DNA of 64,000 nucleotides from JBJKSO01 sp046703825 (lineage in GTDB: Bacteria; Chloroflexota; Dormibacteria; Aeolococcales; Bog-877), in the NCBI GenBank assembly GCA_046703825.1, contig JBJKSO010000086.1, positions 35,718-99,717 of the forward strand. Direction: 5' to 3'. A program made the position numbers and the translations under genes. The notes under the pieces were generated by a model that saw nothing but the letters and a program-made list of their open reading frames with translations, had not been told where the DNA came from and ran no database searches. This document shows, piece after piece, positions 1 through 8,880 of the stretch (positions within the stretch are counted from its first letter, which is position 1; every line of letters starts with the position of its first letter).

Positions 1-142
1 CCATGCTGGGAGCGGGAGCCGCCGCGGTCGCCCATCACTGCGCGGGGGTCATCGATCTCCGCCCCACTGATATACTCTCGCCCGCGCCGCCGCTTCCACT
101 TGGGCGCAGCGCAGCACAAGTTCCGGAGGATTCAGCAGGCCT

Positions 143-1468
143 TTGACCGATCTCGCCACCCAGGCTCCCGTTACTCCGCTGCCGACGTACAGCTCAATGG
201 AGGAGTACCTGCGAGCCAGCGCTGAATCCATCAGGACGCTCACCTACGGTGACATCGTCGACGGCACCGTGGTTCGGGTGGACCCCGACGAGGTGCTGGT
301 CGACATCGGCGCCAAGTCCGAGGGGGTTATCTCCAACCGCGAGCTCACCGGTCGCGCCGAGGAGCCGGTGGTGCTCAACCCTGGCGATCGGGTCAAGGTC
401 TACGTGCTGCAGTCGGAGAACGACGACGGTAACGTCGTGCTCAGCCTGCGCCGGGCTCGCGCCGAGGGCATCTGGGCCAAGGCGGCCGAGAAGGAGAGCA
501 GCGGCGAGGGCGTGGAGGCGGAGGTCCGCGAGCAGAACAAGGGCGGGCTGATCGTGAACATCATGGGCCTGCGCGGCTTCCTGCCCAGTTCGCAGGTAGC
601 GCGCACCCACTCGGGCAACCTTATGGACCTGGTCGGCCAGCGGATCATGGTCAAGATCCTTGAGGTCAACCGCAAGCGCAACCGCCTCATCGTCAGCCAG
701 CGCGCCGCCCAAGACGAGGACCGCGCGCGGCAGCGGGAAGAGCTCTTCGAGCGGCTGCACGTGGGCGACGTGGTGACGGGTAAGGTCAGCGGCCTCACCT
801 CCTACGGTGCGTTCATCAACCTCGGCGGTGCGGACGGGCTCATCCACATCAGTGAGCTCTCCTGGGACCGTGTCAGCAACGTTTCCGACATGCTGGCGGT
901 TGGGGACGAGGTGACTGTCAAGGTGATCAAGCTCGACCCCGAGCTATCGCGCATCTCGCTCTCGCTGCGGCAGATGACCGAGGACCCCTGGGACAGCATC
1001 GAAGCCCGCTTCCCGCCGGGAACGATCATCGAGGGCGCTGTTACCAAGACCAAGAAGTACGGCGCCTTCTTGCAGATCGCCGACGGGGTTGAAGGTCTGC
1101 TGCACATCAGCGAGCTCTCCTGGGAGCACGTGGAGCGCACCGAGGACGTCCTCCACGTGGGCGACAACGTGCGCGTGGTGGTGCTGCAGGCCGATCGGAG
1201 TCGGCGGCGGATCTCGCTCTCCTACCGTCAGCTACTACCGCGTCCGGAGCATCTCAGCGATGAGGAGATCACCGACCTTGGGTACCAGGCCGCCGCTGAC
1301 TACGAGCCCGATGAAGAATCCGAAGAGCCGGTGGGCAGCGTCCAGGCCGCCGAGCCGGGGCCCGAGGACACTTCGCCGGAGGCTCCCGGGGACCCTGAGA
1401 TCGCTGAAGGCGGTGAGGAGCCGGCGGCATCGGTCGAAGAGGAGTCGGTAGAGGCCGAGCAGGGCTAG
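143..1468 (+). CDS. rpsA: 30S ribosomal protein S1, four S1 domains
   Basis: RNA-binding S1-family protein that helps the 30S subunit engage mRNA. The 441 residues hold four OB-fold S1 repeats at about 36-104, 121-188, 206-276 and 292-363. The last two carry the canonical YGAF and GLLHISELSW-type signatures. A Glu/Pro-rich acidic tail follows from about 370. Four repeats rather than the six of E. coli S1 is the usual Gram-positive/actinobacterial form. The start is TTG 143, 12 nt after GGAGGA (125-130); an in-frame ATG at 197 would cut only the disordered N-terminus. A TATACT box at 71-76 is a plausible -10. The gene is monocistronic here and faces a minus-strand pseudogene. Confidence 0.93.
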   Translation: MTDLATQAPVTPLPTYSSMEEYLRASAESIRTLTYGDIVDGTVVRVDPDEVLVDIGAKSEGVISNRELTGRAEEPVVLNPGDRVKVYVLQSENDDGNVVLSLRRARAEGIWAKAAEKESSGEGVEAEVREQNKGGLIVNIMGLRGFLPSSQVARTHSGNLMDLVGQRIMVKILEVNRKRNRLIVSQRAAQDEDRARQREELFERLHVGDVVTGKVSGLTSYGAFINLGGADGLIHISELSWDRVSNVSDMLAVGDEVTVKVIKLDPELSRISLSLRQMTEDPWDSIEARFPPGTIIEGAVTKTKKYGAFLQIADGVEGLLHISELSWEHVERTEDVLHVGDNVRVVVLQADRSRRRISLSYRQLLPRPEHLSDEEITDLGYQAAADYEPDEESEEPVGSVQAAEPGPEDTSPEAPGDPEIAEGGEEPAASVEEESVEAEQG

Positions 1469-1489
1469 GGTTCCCTCTCCCCGCGGGCA

Positions 1490-2216
1490 TTACCCAAGGG
1501 TGGCCGGCTTCGCGCCGATCACCCTGTCGAAGCCACCGGGATCGGCAATGGCGACACCGACCGGCTCGGCAAGGCGGAGCTCGCTACGCGGGGGCGAGGC
1601 GCTCTCGGCTAGGGGCCACTTCGACGCCTCGTGCACGGCGGCCGCCATGGCGCGGCCCAGTTCAGTTCCGCAGCGGTCGCGACCTTGTTCGGCGAGTCCT
1701 CCGCCGCCGCGTGTGGGGGTATGCCGGCGAAGATGGCCTCGTCGGGGTCCTGGCCCATGGTTATGCGCCCGGCCTCCTCGACTGTAGCCAGCGCCAGGGA
1801 GCCGCCATCCAGGCTGCGGGAAATCACCACCGCGACGACGTGGTCCGTGGGCCCGCACCGCAGAGCGGAACAAGGCGTCGACAGCCGGCCGGGCCCCGTT
1901 CTCGCGGGGGCCCCGAGCGACGGGCGACAGGGCTGTCCATGGACCAGCAGGTGGTGGTCCGGAGGAGCTACGAAGACCTTCCCGGCCAGCAGTGGCTCCC
2001 CGTCGACCGCATGGCGGGCGGGGAGCGGCCCCCACGGTTCAGGATCTGCGGCAGGACGCGGCGACTGGAGGGAGCGAGGCGCAGCACCACGAGAACCGCG
2101 GCGGGCAGGTCTGCAGGGAGTTCGGAAGGCAGCGTCACCAAGGGGTCGAGCCCCCCGGCCGAACACCCTATGACCACAAGGCAACGAGCGGTGGCGTTGA
2201 CCGGCGAAGTCGACTC
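1490..2216 (-). pseudogene. decayed CheB-like protein-glutamate methylesterase relic
   Basis: No single frame is open, but the minus strand read 5'->3' across all three frames gives a collinear CheB catalytic domain. The pieces are VVIGCSAGGLDPLVTL with LPADLPAAVLVV (about 2177-2040), LPARHAVDGEPL and VFVAPPDHHLLV (about 2030-1935), GPRENGARPAVDALFRSA (about 1925-1850), then SLDGGSLALATVEEAG and QDPDEAIFAGIP (about 1845-1670), and a C-terminal stretch ending at a TAA at 1490-1492. At least four frameshifts are needed. The GxSxGG Ser survives, but the catalytic His is Arg (VVLRLAP) and the second Asp of the usual LDDG is Gly. The domain order and motif matches are seen; inactivity is inferred from the frameshifts and lost residues. 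It resembles stand-alone CheB-type proteins with no receiver domain. Confidence 0.8.
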
Positions 2217-2517
2217 TCAGCACGCCCCGGTCCCCGCGATGCAGCCCGGCACCGCTCTCCCGTTGCAGCGAAGCGGTGTACTTGAACAGATTCGTAACCC
2301 GTTACACCGAGTGATGCAGCAGTGGCTGGTTAGCTTGGTGGTCGCCCGGCATGGACCCTCTACGGGAGGCCGCGGCAGCCGGCGGGTAGCAACAGAGCGA
2401 ATTGGGCATAATGCGAGAGTGATCGGCCCCACCCGGAGCCCCTTCTGCGTCTCAGTTATGGTCCGGCAGCCGGCGGGGCTGGCGGCCGCCGCCCCGCCGG
2501 GCTCGAGGAGATGATCT
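2217..2517 (+). promoter_or_regulatory. clpC upstream region
   Basis: About 300 bases lie between the cheB relic and clpC. I see no convincing gene in it. A CATAAT hexamer at 2407-2412 is the best -10 candidate but has no clear -35 partner. I found no recognisable CtsR or ClgR operator. The clpC ribosome-binding site GAGGAG is at 2505-2510. Confidence 0.35.
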
Positions 2518-5073
2518 GTGTACCCGTTTGAACGATTCACGGAGAAGGCCAAGAAGGTCCTGACCTTGGCTCAGGACGAAGCCGAGAAGTCACACCACTC
2601 ATACATAGGTACCGAGCATCTGCTGCTCGGCCTCCTGCGAGAGGGCGACGGGCTCGCCGCCAAGGTCCTCAACAACCTCGGCGTGGAGATCGAGAAGGTG
2701 AGGACCACCATCGAGTCGGTGCTCGGCCGCAACGAGCGGATCATCGTCCAGCAGATCATCCCCACCTCACGGGTCAAGAAGGTGATCGAGATCGCCTTCG
2801 AAGAGGCGAAGCGGATGAACAACACCTACGTGGGGACCGAGCATCTGCTCCTGGGTCTTCTGATCGAGGGCGAGGGCATCGCCGCCCATGTCCTCGAGGA
2901 CTTGGGTGCCAACCTGGAGAAGGTTCGCAGCGAGCTGGAGGCGTTGCTGCGGGAGCAAGGCTTGGAGGACGAGGCTCCACACGATCGCAAGAAGACCAGC
3001 AAGACGCCGCTGCTGGATCAGTTCTGCCGTGACCTAACCGAGCTGGCCCAGAAGAACCAGCTGGACCCGGTCATTGGCCGCGAGATGGAGATCGAGCGGG
3101 TGGTGCAGATCCTTTCGCGGCGCACCAAGAACAACCCAGCCCTGATTGGCGAGCCCGGGGTGGGTAAGACTGCGATCGCCGAGGGCCTGGCCCAGGGCAT
3201 CGTCCAGCACGAGATCCCGGAGTCGTTGGCGAACAAGCGAGTTCTCACCCTGGACATGGGTGCCCTGGTAGCCGGGACCAAGTACCGCGGTGAGTTCGAG
3301 GAGCGCCTCAAGAAGATCCTCGACGAGATCCGGTCGTCCAAGGAGGTGGTGCTCTTCATCGACGAGTTGCACACCCTGGTGGGCGCCGGTGCCGCCGAGG
3401 GCGCCATCGACGCCGCCAACATCCTCAAGCCGGCGCTGGCCCGTGGTGAGATCCAATGCATCGGTGCCACCACCCTCAACGAGTACCGCAAGTACATAGA
3501 GAAGGACGCGGCGCTGGAGCGTCGCTTCCAGCCGGTCTACGTGGAAGAGCCCAAGCTGGAGGAGACGGTGGAGATCCTCTCCGGGGTTCGCAGTCTCTAC
3601 GAGAAGCACCACCGGGTCACCATCACCGACGACGCTGTGCATGCCGCGGCCGAACTCTCCGGTCGCTACGTCAGCGATCGCTCCTGGCCGGACAAGGCGA
3701 TCGATCTGATCGACGAGGCCAGCGCCCGGGTTCGGATGAAGCTCACCACCACACCCCCCGAACTGCGAGCCAAGCAGCGCCACATCCGCTCCCTGCATAT
3801 GCGCAAGGAGGAAGCGGTGGAGCGCCAGGACTACGAGGCCGCCAACCAGCTGGACCAGGAGGCCAAACAGCTCAAGGATGAGTACTCGTCCGAGGAGGCC
3901 ACCTGGCGGGACGAGCTGGGCAAGACCACCCCGGAGGTCACGGAGCACCACATTGCCGACATCGTGTCCTCCTGGACCGGAGTTCCGGTGAGCCGGCTGG
4001 TGGAGGCCGAGACCAAACGGCTTCTGGCCATGGAATCGGAGATCCACCGACGCCTGATCGGCCAAGAGGAGGCAGTCAAGGTTGTCTGCCAGGCGGTCCG
4101 CCGGGCTCGCGCCGGCCTCAAGGACCCGCGGCGGCCGATCGGCTCGTTCATCTTCCTTGGCCCAACCGGGGTGGGAAAGACCGAACTCGCCCGGAGCTTG
4201 GCGGGGTTCCTGTTCGACAACGACGACGCTCTGATCCGCCTGGACATGTCCGAGTTCGCCGAGCGTCACAGCACCGCCCGTCTGGTGGGCTCACCCCCGG
4301 GCTACGTCGGCTACGACGAGGGAGGACAGTTGACGGAAGCGGTGCGCCGCCGACCCTACAGTGTCGTCCTCTTCGACGAGATCGAAAAGGCGCACCCGGA
4401 CTTCTTCAACATGCTCTTGCAGATCCTCGAGGACGGACGACTCACCGACGCCAAGGGCAAGGCGGTCAGCTTCGCCAACACCATCGTGATCATGACCAGC
4501 AACCTGGGCATCCAAGGGGTGGGGACCAACAAGTCCATGGGCTTCCAGACCGGGATGCCCGGGCCGTCGGGTGAGGACCACGAGCACGCCAAGATGCGGG
4601 AGCGGATCACCGACGAGCTCAAGCGCGCCTTCCGTCCGGAGTTTCTCAATCGGGTGGACGCGATCGTGGTCTTCCACCGCCTCACCCAGGACGAGAGTCG
4701 GCAGATAGTCGAACTGATGCTGGTTCGCTCGCGCGAGCACCTGCAGCGGCAGGGCCTGAGCCTGCTGGTGACAGAGGAGGCCAAGCAGTTGCTGGTCGAG
4801 CAGGGCTTCGACCGCGTCTACGGCGCCCGCCCGCTGCGCCGGGTGATCCAGACCGAGATCGAAGACCCGCTCAGTGAGGAATTGCTGCGGACCGAGTTCA
4901 GCGCGGGCGACCTGGTCACCATCGACGTTGAAGACGGACACATCCGTACTCACGTGGTGCCGGGGCCGCCGCCGCCCGCGGAGCCGACTCCGAAGTCGAC
5001 CGCCACCGCCGAGCCAGCGGGAGCCGGCGCCACCGGCCCCGGACCGAGCGATGGCGGCAGCGTCGCCGGATAA
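2518..5073 (+). CDS. clpC: ATP-dependent Clp protease ATPase subunit ClpC
   Basis: AAA+ unfoldase that feeds substrates to ClpP in the cytosol. The 851 residues show two N-terminal Clp repeats (about 1-145, each with GTEHLLLGLL), D1 with Walker A GEPGVGKT (211-218) and Walker B VVLFIDE (277-283), a UVR-type linker at about 430-460, and D2 with Walker A GPTGVGKT (about 548-555) and Walker B VVLFDE (about 617). The UVR linker and short middle domain identify ClpC rather than ClpB. The C-terminal tail is Pro/Thr-rich. The start is GTG 2518, 7 nt after GAGGAG. No mcsA, mcsB or ctsR is next to it, so regulation is likely of the actinobacterial rather than Bacillus type. The following gene starts inside its last codons. 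Confidence 0.97.
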   Translation: MYPFERFTEKAKKVLTLAQDEAEKSHHSYIGTEHLLLGLLREGDGLAAKVLNNLGVEIEKVRTTIESVLGRNERIIVQQIIPTSRVKKVIEIAFEEAKRMNNTYVGTEHLLLGLLIEGEGIAAHVLEDLGANLEKVRSELEALLREQGLEDEAPHDRKKTSKTPLLDQFCRDLTELAQKNQLDPVIGREMEIERVVQILSRRTKNNPALIGEPGVGKTAIAEGLAQGIVQHEIPESLANKRVLTLDMGALVAGTKYRGEFEERLKKILDEIRSSKEVVLFIDELHTLVGAGAAEGAIDAANILKPALARGEIQCIGATTLNEYRKYIEKDAALERRFQPVYVEEPKLEETVEILSGVRSLYEKHHRVTITDDAVHAAAELSGRYVSDRSWPDKAIDLIDEASARVRMKLTTTPPELRAKQRHIRSLHMRKEEAVERQDYEAANQLDQEAKQLKDEYSSEEATWRDELGKTTPEVTEHHIADIVSSWTGVPVSRLVEAETKRLLAMESEIHRRLIGQEEAVKVVCQAVRRARAGLKDPRRPIGSFIFLGPTGVGKTELARSLAGFLFDNDDALIRLDMSEFAERHSTARLVGSPPGYVGYDEGGQLTEAVRRRPYSVVLFDEIEKAHPDFFNMLLQILEDGRLTDAKGKAVSFANTIVIMTSNLGIQGVGTNKSMGFQTGMPGPSGEDHEHAKMRERITDELKRAFRPEFLNRVDAIVVFHRLTQDESRQIVELMLVRSREHLQRQGLSLLVTEEAKQLLVEQGFDRVYGARPLRRVIQTEIEDPLSEELLRTEFSAGDLVTIDVEDGHIRTHVVPGPPPPAEPTPKSTATAEPAGAGATGPGPSDGGSVAG

Positions 5074-6229
5074 CCAAGAGCAGGTCGGCGGCGCCCCGAG
5101 CCGGGGCGTCGCTTTGACCGGCCCCGTGGTCCCGATGCGCTTGGAGCGGATCGCCAGCCTGGTCGGCATGTGCCTGGGCGCGGTCGGCGGAACCTTCTAC
5201 GGAGCGGTTTTGGTCCAGAGTGTCAAGGGCCCGCTGGCGACCTGGCCGGGCATCAGCCTCACCCTCTTGATCGGGCTGGGCCTGGGTTGCGCCGCCGGCT
5301 ACTTGCTCGGACCCAACCTCAGCGTCCGCCCCTACTTCTGGGCGGAGAACCGGCTGGCCACGATCCCGCTACTGGAGCTGGTCGGTGCCACCCTCGGAGT
5401 GATCGTTGCGCTCGCCATCGCCGCCCTCGTGGCTCTTATCGGCAGCGGGCTGCCGCACGGTCTCGGGTGGGTGGTGGCAGTGGTGGTGGCCTTTGTTTTG
5501 GTGCCGTTGGGGCTCTCGGTGGGCCGCCGCCGGCGGCAGGAGATCTCCCAAATCGGTTTGCCGCTGACCAGCGGCGGACCTTCGCTGGCCCGGGTGGTGG
5601 TCGACACCAGCGCCGTCATTGACGGCCGCCTGCTGGACCTTGCCCGGGCCGGCTTCTGCCTCTACGAACTGGTGGTGCCGCACTTCGTCCTGGAGGAGTT
5701 GCAGGCGGTGGCGGATTCGGCGGACCCGCTCCGGCGCTCGCGGGGGAGGCGCGGGCTCGCCATGCTCGAGGAACTGCGCGGCCTCTCGGGGATCGACTTT
5801 CGCGTGGTTGAGACCGATTACCCGTCGATGACCGAGGTCGACGCCAAGTTGGTGCGGCTGGCCAAGGAAGAGCGCGCAGGGCTGCTCACGGTCGATTACA
5901 ACCTGGCCCGGCTGGCTCAGATCGACGGCCTGCGCGTGCTCAACCTGAACCAGCTGGCCACCGCCCTCCGCCCCGCCATCGTGGCCGGGGAGCGCGTGGA
6001 GGTGCAGGTGGTGAAGGAAGGCAAGGAGCCGGAGCAGGGCGTGGCCTACCTCGAGGATGGCACCATGATGGTCGTGGAGGGAGGCAGGGACCGGCTGGGC
6101 GAACGGGTAGCTGTCACCGTGCGCAGCGTCATCCAGACCGCCTCCGGGCGCTTGGTGTTCGCCCAGATCGACAGCCAGTCACCTGCCCCCGACGGCGCGG
6201 CCTCGGCCGCCGAGGCGAGCGGCTCGTGA
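5051..6229 (+). CDS. YacL-type membrane PIN-TRAM domain protein
   Basis: Predicted membrane-anchored RNA-binding nuclease-fold protein. Roughly the first 165 residues hold four hydrophobic helices. A PIN domain follows, beginning VVVDTSAVIDGR with the acidic Asp at about 185, further acidic positions in EELQAV and TEVDAKL, and a final TVDYNLARLA motif. A TRAM domain occupies the C-terminus from about 320. This order is that of Bacillus YacL, which sits in the same clpC-yacL-ispD-ispF neighbourhood. The start is uncertain: ATG 5051 overlaps clpC by 23 nt, while ATG 5135 (MRLERIASL) would start nearer the first helix. Neither has a strong ribosome-binding site. RNase activity is not proven for the family. 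Confidence 0.85.
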   Translation: MAAASPDNQEQVGGAPSRGVALTGPVVPMRLERIASLVGMCLGAVGGTFYGAVLVQSVKGPLATWPGISLTLLIGLGLGCAAGYLLGPNLSVRPYFWAENRLATIPLLELVGATLGVIVALAIAALVALIGSGLPHGLGWVVAVVVAFVLVPLGLSVGRRRRQEISQIGLPLTSGGPSLARVVVDTSAVIDGRLLDLARAGFCLYELVVPHFVLEELQAVADSADPLRRSRGRRGLAMLEELRGLSGIDFRVVETDYPSMTEVDAKLVRLAKEERAGLLTVDYNLARLAQIDGLRVLNLNQLATALRPAIVAGERVEVQVVKEGKEPEQGVAYLEDGTMMVVEGGRDRLGERVAVTVRSVIQTASGRLVFAQIDSQSPAPDGAASAAEASGS

Positions 6230-6230
6230 G

Positions 6231-6932
6231 TTGAGCGGCGCCACGGGCGGCGCCTCGGGACTGGTGGCCGCCGCCGGTGCCGGAACTCGGTTTGGGGGAG
6301 CCAAGCTCTGGGCGGATCTCAATGGCCAGCCCGTCTTGGCCTGGGTGCTTCAGGCGCTGGGAGATCCAGCGAGCGGGCTAACTGAGCTGGTGGTGGTCAT
6401 CGACCCCAAAGAGCACCGGCGCGTTCAGGAACTGGCATCGGCGGTCGCGCCGCGACTGGGCTGTCGCTGCGTGGGCGGCGGGCCGCGCCGCCAGCAGTCG
6501 GTGGCCAACGGAGTCGATGCCTGCCAAGGTGGCCTGATTCTGGTGCATGACGGCGCCCGCCCAGGCGTCACCCCGGAACTCTGCGCCCGGGTCCTGCGGG
6601 CGGCGCGCCAGCAGGGCGCCGCCACCGCCTTCCTGCCGGTCGCCGACTCGATGGCGCGGCTCGGCGATGGTGGGGTCGCGGAGATGCTGGTGCGGTCGGA
6701 GCTGGGCGCCATCCAGACTCCCCAGGCCTTTCGGCGGGAACTGCTGCGGCAAGCCCACCAGCGCGCCGCCACCGGTGGACTGGAGGCAGACGACGACGCG
6801 GCACTGGTGCTTGCCACCGGCCATCCGGTCGCTGCGGTGCTCGGCGACCCGCGCAACCTCAAGGTGACCCGGAACGAGGACCTGCTGGCCCTGCGCAGCT
6901 GGCTTGCCGGACACAGCTGGGCCCGGAGATGA
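6231..6932 (+). CDS. ispD: 2-C-methyl-D-erythritol 4-phosphate cytidylyltransferase
   Basis: Third step of the MEP isoprenoid pathway: MEP plus CTP gives CDP-methylerythritol. The 233 residues match the usual family length. The nucleotide-binding loop AAAGAGTRFGGAKLW lies at the N-terminus, followed by VHDGARPGV, QTPQAF and the C-terminal GDPRNLKVTRNEDL. The start is TTG 6231, two bases after the preceding stop, which fits the tight coupling of this operon. The stop overlaps the ispF start as ATGA. Its presence beside ispF shows that this organism uses the MEP rather than the mevalonate route. Confidence 0.95.
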   Translation: MSGATGGASGLVAAAGAGTRFGGAKLWADLNGQPVLAWVLQALGDPASGLTELVVVIDPKEHRRVQELASAVAPRLGCRCVGGGPRRQQSVANGVDACQGGLILVHDGARPGVTPELCARVLRAARQQGAATAFLPVADSMARLGDGGVAEMLVRSELGAIQTPQAFRRELLRQAHQRAATGGLEADDDAALVLATGHPVAAVLGDPRNLKVTRNEDLLALRSWLAGHSWARR

Positions 6933-7453
6933 GCAGGGCCGTGCCCGGCGTTGGCTTGGGCGTTGACGTCCACCGCTTCGGCGGCCCGGGGCCCCTCCAC
7001 CTGGGCGGGGTGTCCGTCCCCTTCGAACTGGGACTGCAGGGTCACTCCGACGGGGATGTCTTGTGCCACGCTGTGGCCGACGCGATCCTCGGCGCCAGCA
7101 ACCTGGGGGACATGGGTCGGCACTTCCCCTCTGCCGACGAGCAGTGGCGGGGAGCCGCGTCTTTGGAGTTTCTCCGGCTGGTTGCAGAGATGATCGCCGG
7201 GGCCCGGCTCGAGATCGCCGGTATCGACGCCACCGTGATCGCCGAGGCGCCCCGACTCGGTGACCGGATCGACACTATGGCCGAGGCGATGGCGGAAGCG
7301 CTGGGGATCGATCCCACCCTGCTCTCGGTCAAGGTCAAGTCGAGCGACGGGCTCGGGTTGACCGGCAGAGGTGAAGGCATCGCCGCTCTGGCCGTGGCCC
7401 GGGTCGAGCCCCGGACGTCTCAGGCGCCGCCCATACCATTGGGCACCGAGTGA
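6929..7453 (+). CDS. ispF: 2-C-methyl-D-erythritol 2,4-cyclodiphosphate synthase
   Basis: Fifth step of the MEP pathway, forming the cyclic diphosphate and releasing CMP; the family is a homotrimer with a divalent metal. Metal ligands are visible in GVDVHRF (Asp and His) and in GHSDGDVLCHAVADA. The C-terminal GLGLTGRGEGIAALA matches the family signature. The 174 residues include a short extra tail. ATG 6929 overlaps the ispD stop by 4 nt, and its own TGA overlaps the cysS GTG by 4 nt, so ispD, ispF and cysS are probably translated in a coupled series. Confidence 0.96.
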   Translation: MSRAVPGVGLGVDVHRFGGPGPLHLGGVSVPFELGLQGHSDGDVLCHAVADAILGASNLGDMGRHFPSADEQWRGAASLEFLRLVAEMIAGARLEIAGIDATVIAEAPRLGDRIDTMAEAMAEALGIDPTLLSVKVKSSDGLGLTGRGEGIAALAVARVEPRTSQAPPIPLGTE

Positions 7454-8880
7454 CGATCCAGCTGTTCAACACCATGAGCGGCCGACTGGAGCCGCTGCGG
7501 CCGATCGATCCTGGACGCATCAGGCTGTACACCTGCGGGCCGACGGTGCATGACCGGGCACACATCGGAAACTTGCGCACCTACCTCTTGGAGGACCTGC
7601 TGCGGCGGCACCTGGAGTACCGGGGCTTGGCGGTCCGCCACGTGATGAACATCACCGATGTCGACGACAAGATCATCGGAAAGGCCGCTGCGGCCGGGTC
7701 GACGATCGAGCAGTTCACCGAACCCTACATCGAGGCCTTCTTCGACGACCTGCGGCAGCTGGGAATCGAGCCGGCCCAGTCCTACCCAAGGGCCACCCAG
7801 CACGTCCCGGGGATGATCGCGCTCGTCGAAAGGCTCCTGGCCAACGGTCACGCCTACCAGAGCGAGGGCTCGGTGTACTTCCGGGTGAGCTCGTTCCCCG
7901 CTTACGGCCGGCTCAGTAGGCTCGACGTCGCCGGACTGCTGGCTGGCGGAAGCGGGCGGGTCGACAGTGACGAGTACGAGGTTAAGGAACAGGTACGGGA
8001 TTTTGTCCTCTGGAAGGCCGGTCGCGAGGGCGACCTCGCCAGCTGGCCATCCCCCTTTGGCTGGGGTCGTCCCGGCTGGCACCTCGAGTGCTCGGCGATG
8101 GCGATGGCGGAGCTGGGCGAGACCATCGACATTCACTGCGGCGGGGTGGACAACAAGTTCCCCCACCACGAGAACGAGATCGCCCAGTCCGAGTCTGCGA
8201 CCGGCAGGCCGTTCGTCCACCTTTGGTTCCACTGCGAGCACCTGGTGGTGCAGGGCGGCAAGATGGCGAAGTCGCTCGGCAACTTCGTCACCCTGGGTGA
8301 CCTGCTCCGTCGCGGGCGCAGCCCCTTGCCGGTGCGCTACCACTTGCTGGCGTCTGGAGCCCACTACCGGTCGCGCCTCGCCTTCCGCGAGGGAGATTTG
8401 GACGGTGCTGCCAAGTCCCTTCAGATCCTGGCCGCCTTCTGGATCCGGTGCCGCGACTCCCTCCATCTGCCGGCACCCGACGGAGGGGCGGATCCTCTGG
8501 TGGACGCAGCGGAGCGTGCCAGGGAGAGGTTTGACGAGGAGATGGACAACGACCTGCAGCTGCCTCAGGCCATGCCTGCGCTCCACGAGTTGGTGCGGAC
8601 GGGCAACCGCTATTTGGACCAGGGACGGAGTGGGGGAGCGGGATGCGAGGCGGCCCTGTCGACGCTGAAGGCGATCGACACCCGCTTGGCGGTGATCGAG
8701 CGCGCGGCAAGTGCGCCGGTGGCCGACCTCACCGCCGAGGAGGCCGAGCTGGTAGCGCTCCGCGACGCGGCGAAGTGCCGGCGCGACTTTTCCGAGGCTG
8801 ACCGCCTGCGCGAGCAACTGGCCACTCGCGGCATCCAATTAGAGGACACCAAGGCCGGCACCCGCTGGCGCCGGGCGTAG
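7450..8880 (+). CDS. cysS: cysteinyl-tRNA synthetase
   Basis: Class I synthetase charging tRNA-Cys in the cytosol; 476 residues. The HIGH motif is HIGN at 38-41 and the KMSKS motif is KMAKS at about 271-275. The zinc site is visible as Cys in YTCGPTVHD, Cys in HLECSAMAM, and His/Glu in FPHHENEIAQSE. DALR-type helices follow. A cysS next to ispF and an SpoU methyltransferase mirrors the Bacillus yacL-ispD-ispF-cysS-rlmB order, here without gltX or cysE. The GTG start overlaps ispF by 4 nt and the TAG stop shares one base with the next start. Confidence 0.97.
   Translation: MTIQLFNTMSGRLEPLRPIDPGRIRLYTCGPTVHDRAHIGNLRTYLLEDLLRRHLEYRGLAVRHVMNITDVDDKIIGKAAAAGSTIEQFTEPYIEAFFDDLRQLGIEPAQSYPRATQHVPGMIALVERLLANGHAYQSEGSVYFRVSSFPAYGRLSRLDVAGLLAGGSGRVDSDEYEVKEQVRDFVLWKAGREGDLASWPSPFGWGRPGWHLECSAMAMAELGETIDIHCGGVDNKFPHHENEIAQSESATGRPFVHLWFHCEHLVVQGGKMAKSLGNFVTLGDLLRRGRSPLPVRYHLLASGAHYRSRLAFREGDLDGAAKSLQILAAFWIRCRDSLHLPAPDGGADPLVDAAERARERFDEEMDNDLQLPQAMPALHELVRTGNRYLDQGRSGGAGCEAALSTLKAIDTRLAVIERAASAPVADLTAEEAELVALRDAAKCRRDFSEADRLREQLATRGIQLEDTKAGTRWRRA

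Noticed and set aside
4874..5050. Upstream extension of the PIN-TRAM frame into clpC
   Set aside because: The extra residues are Arg/Ser/Pro-rich shadow of clpC; homology starts only at the first membrane helix.
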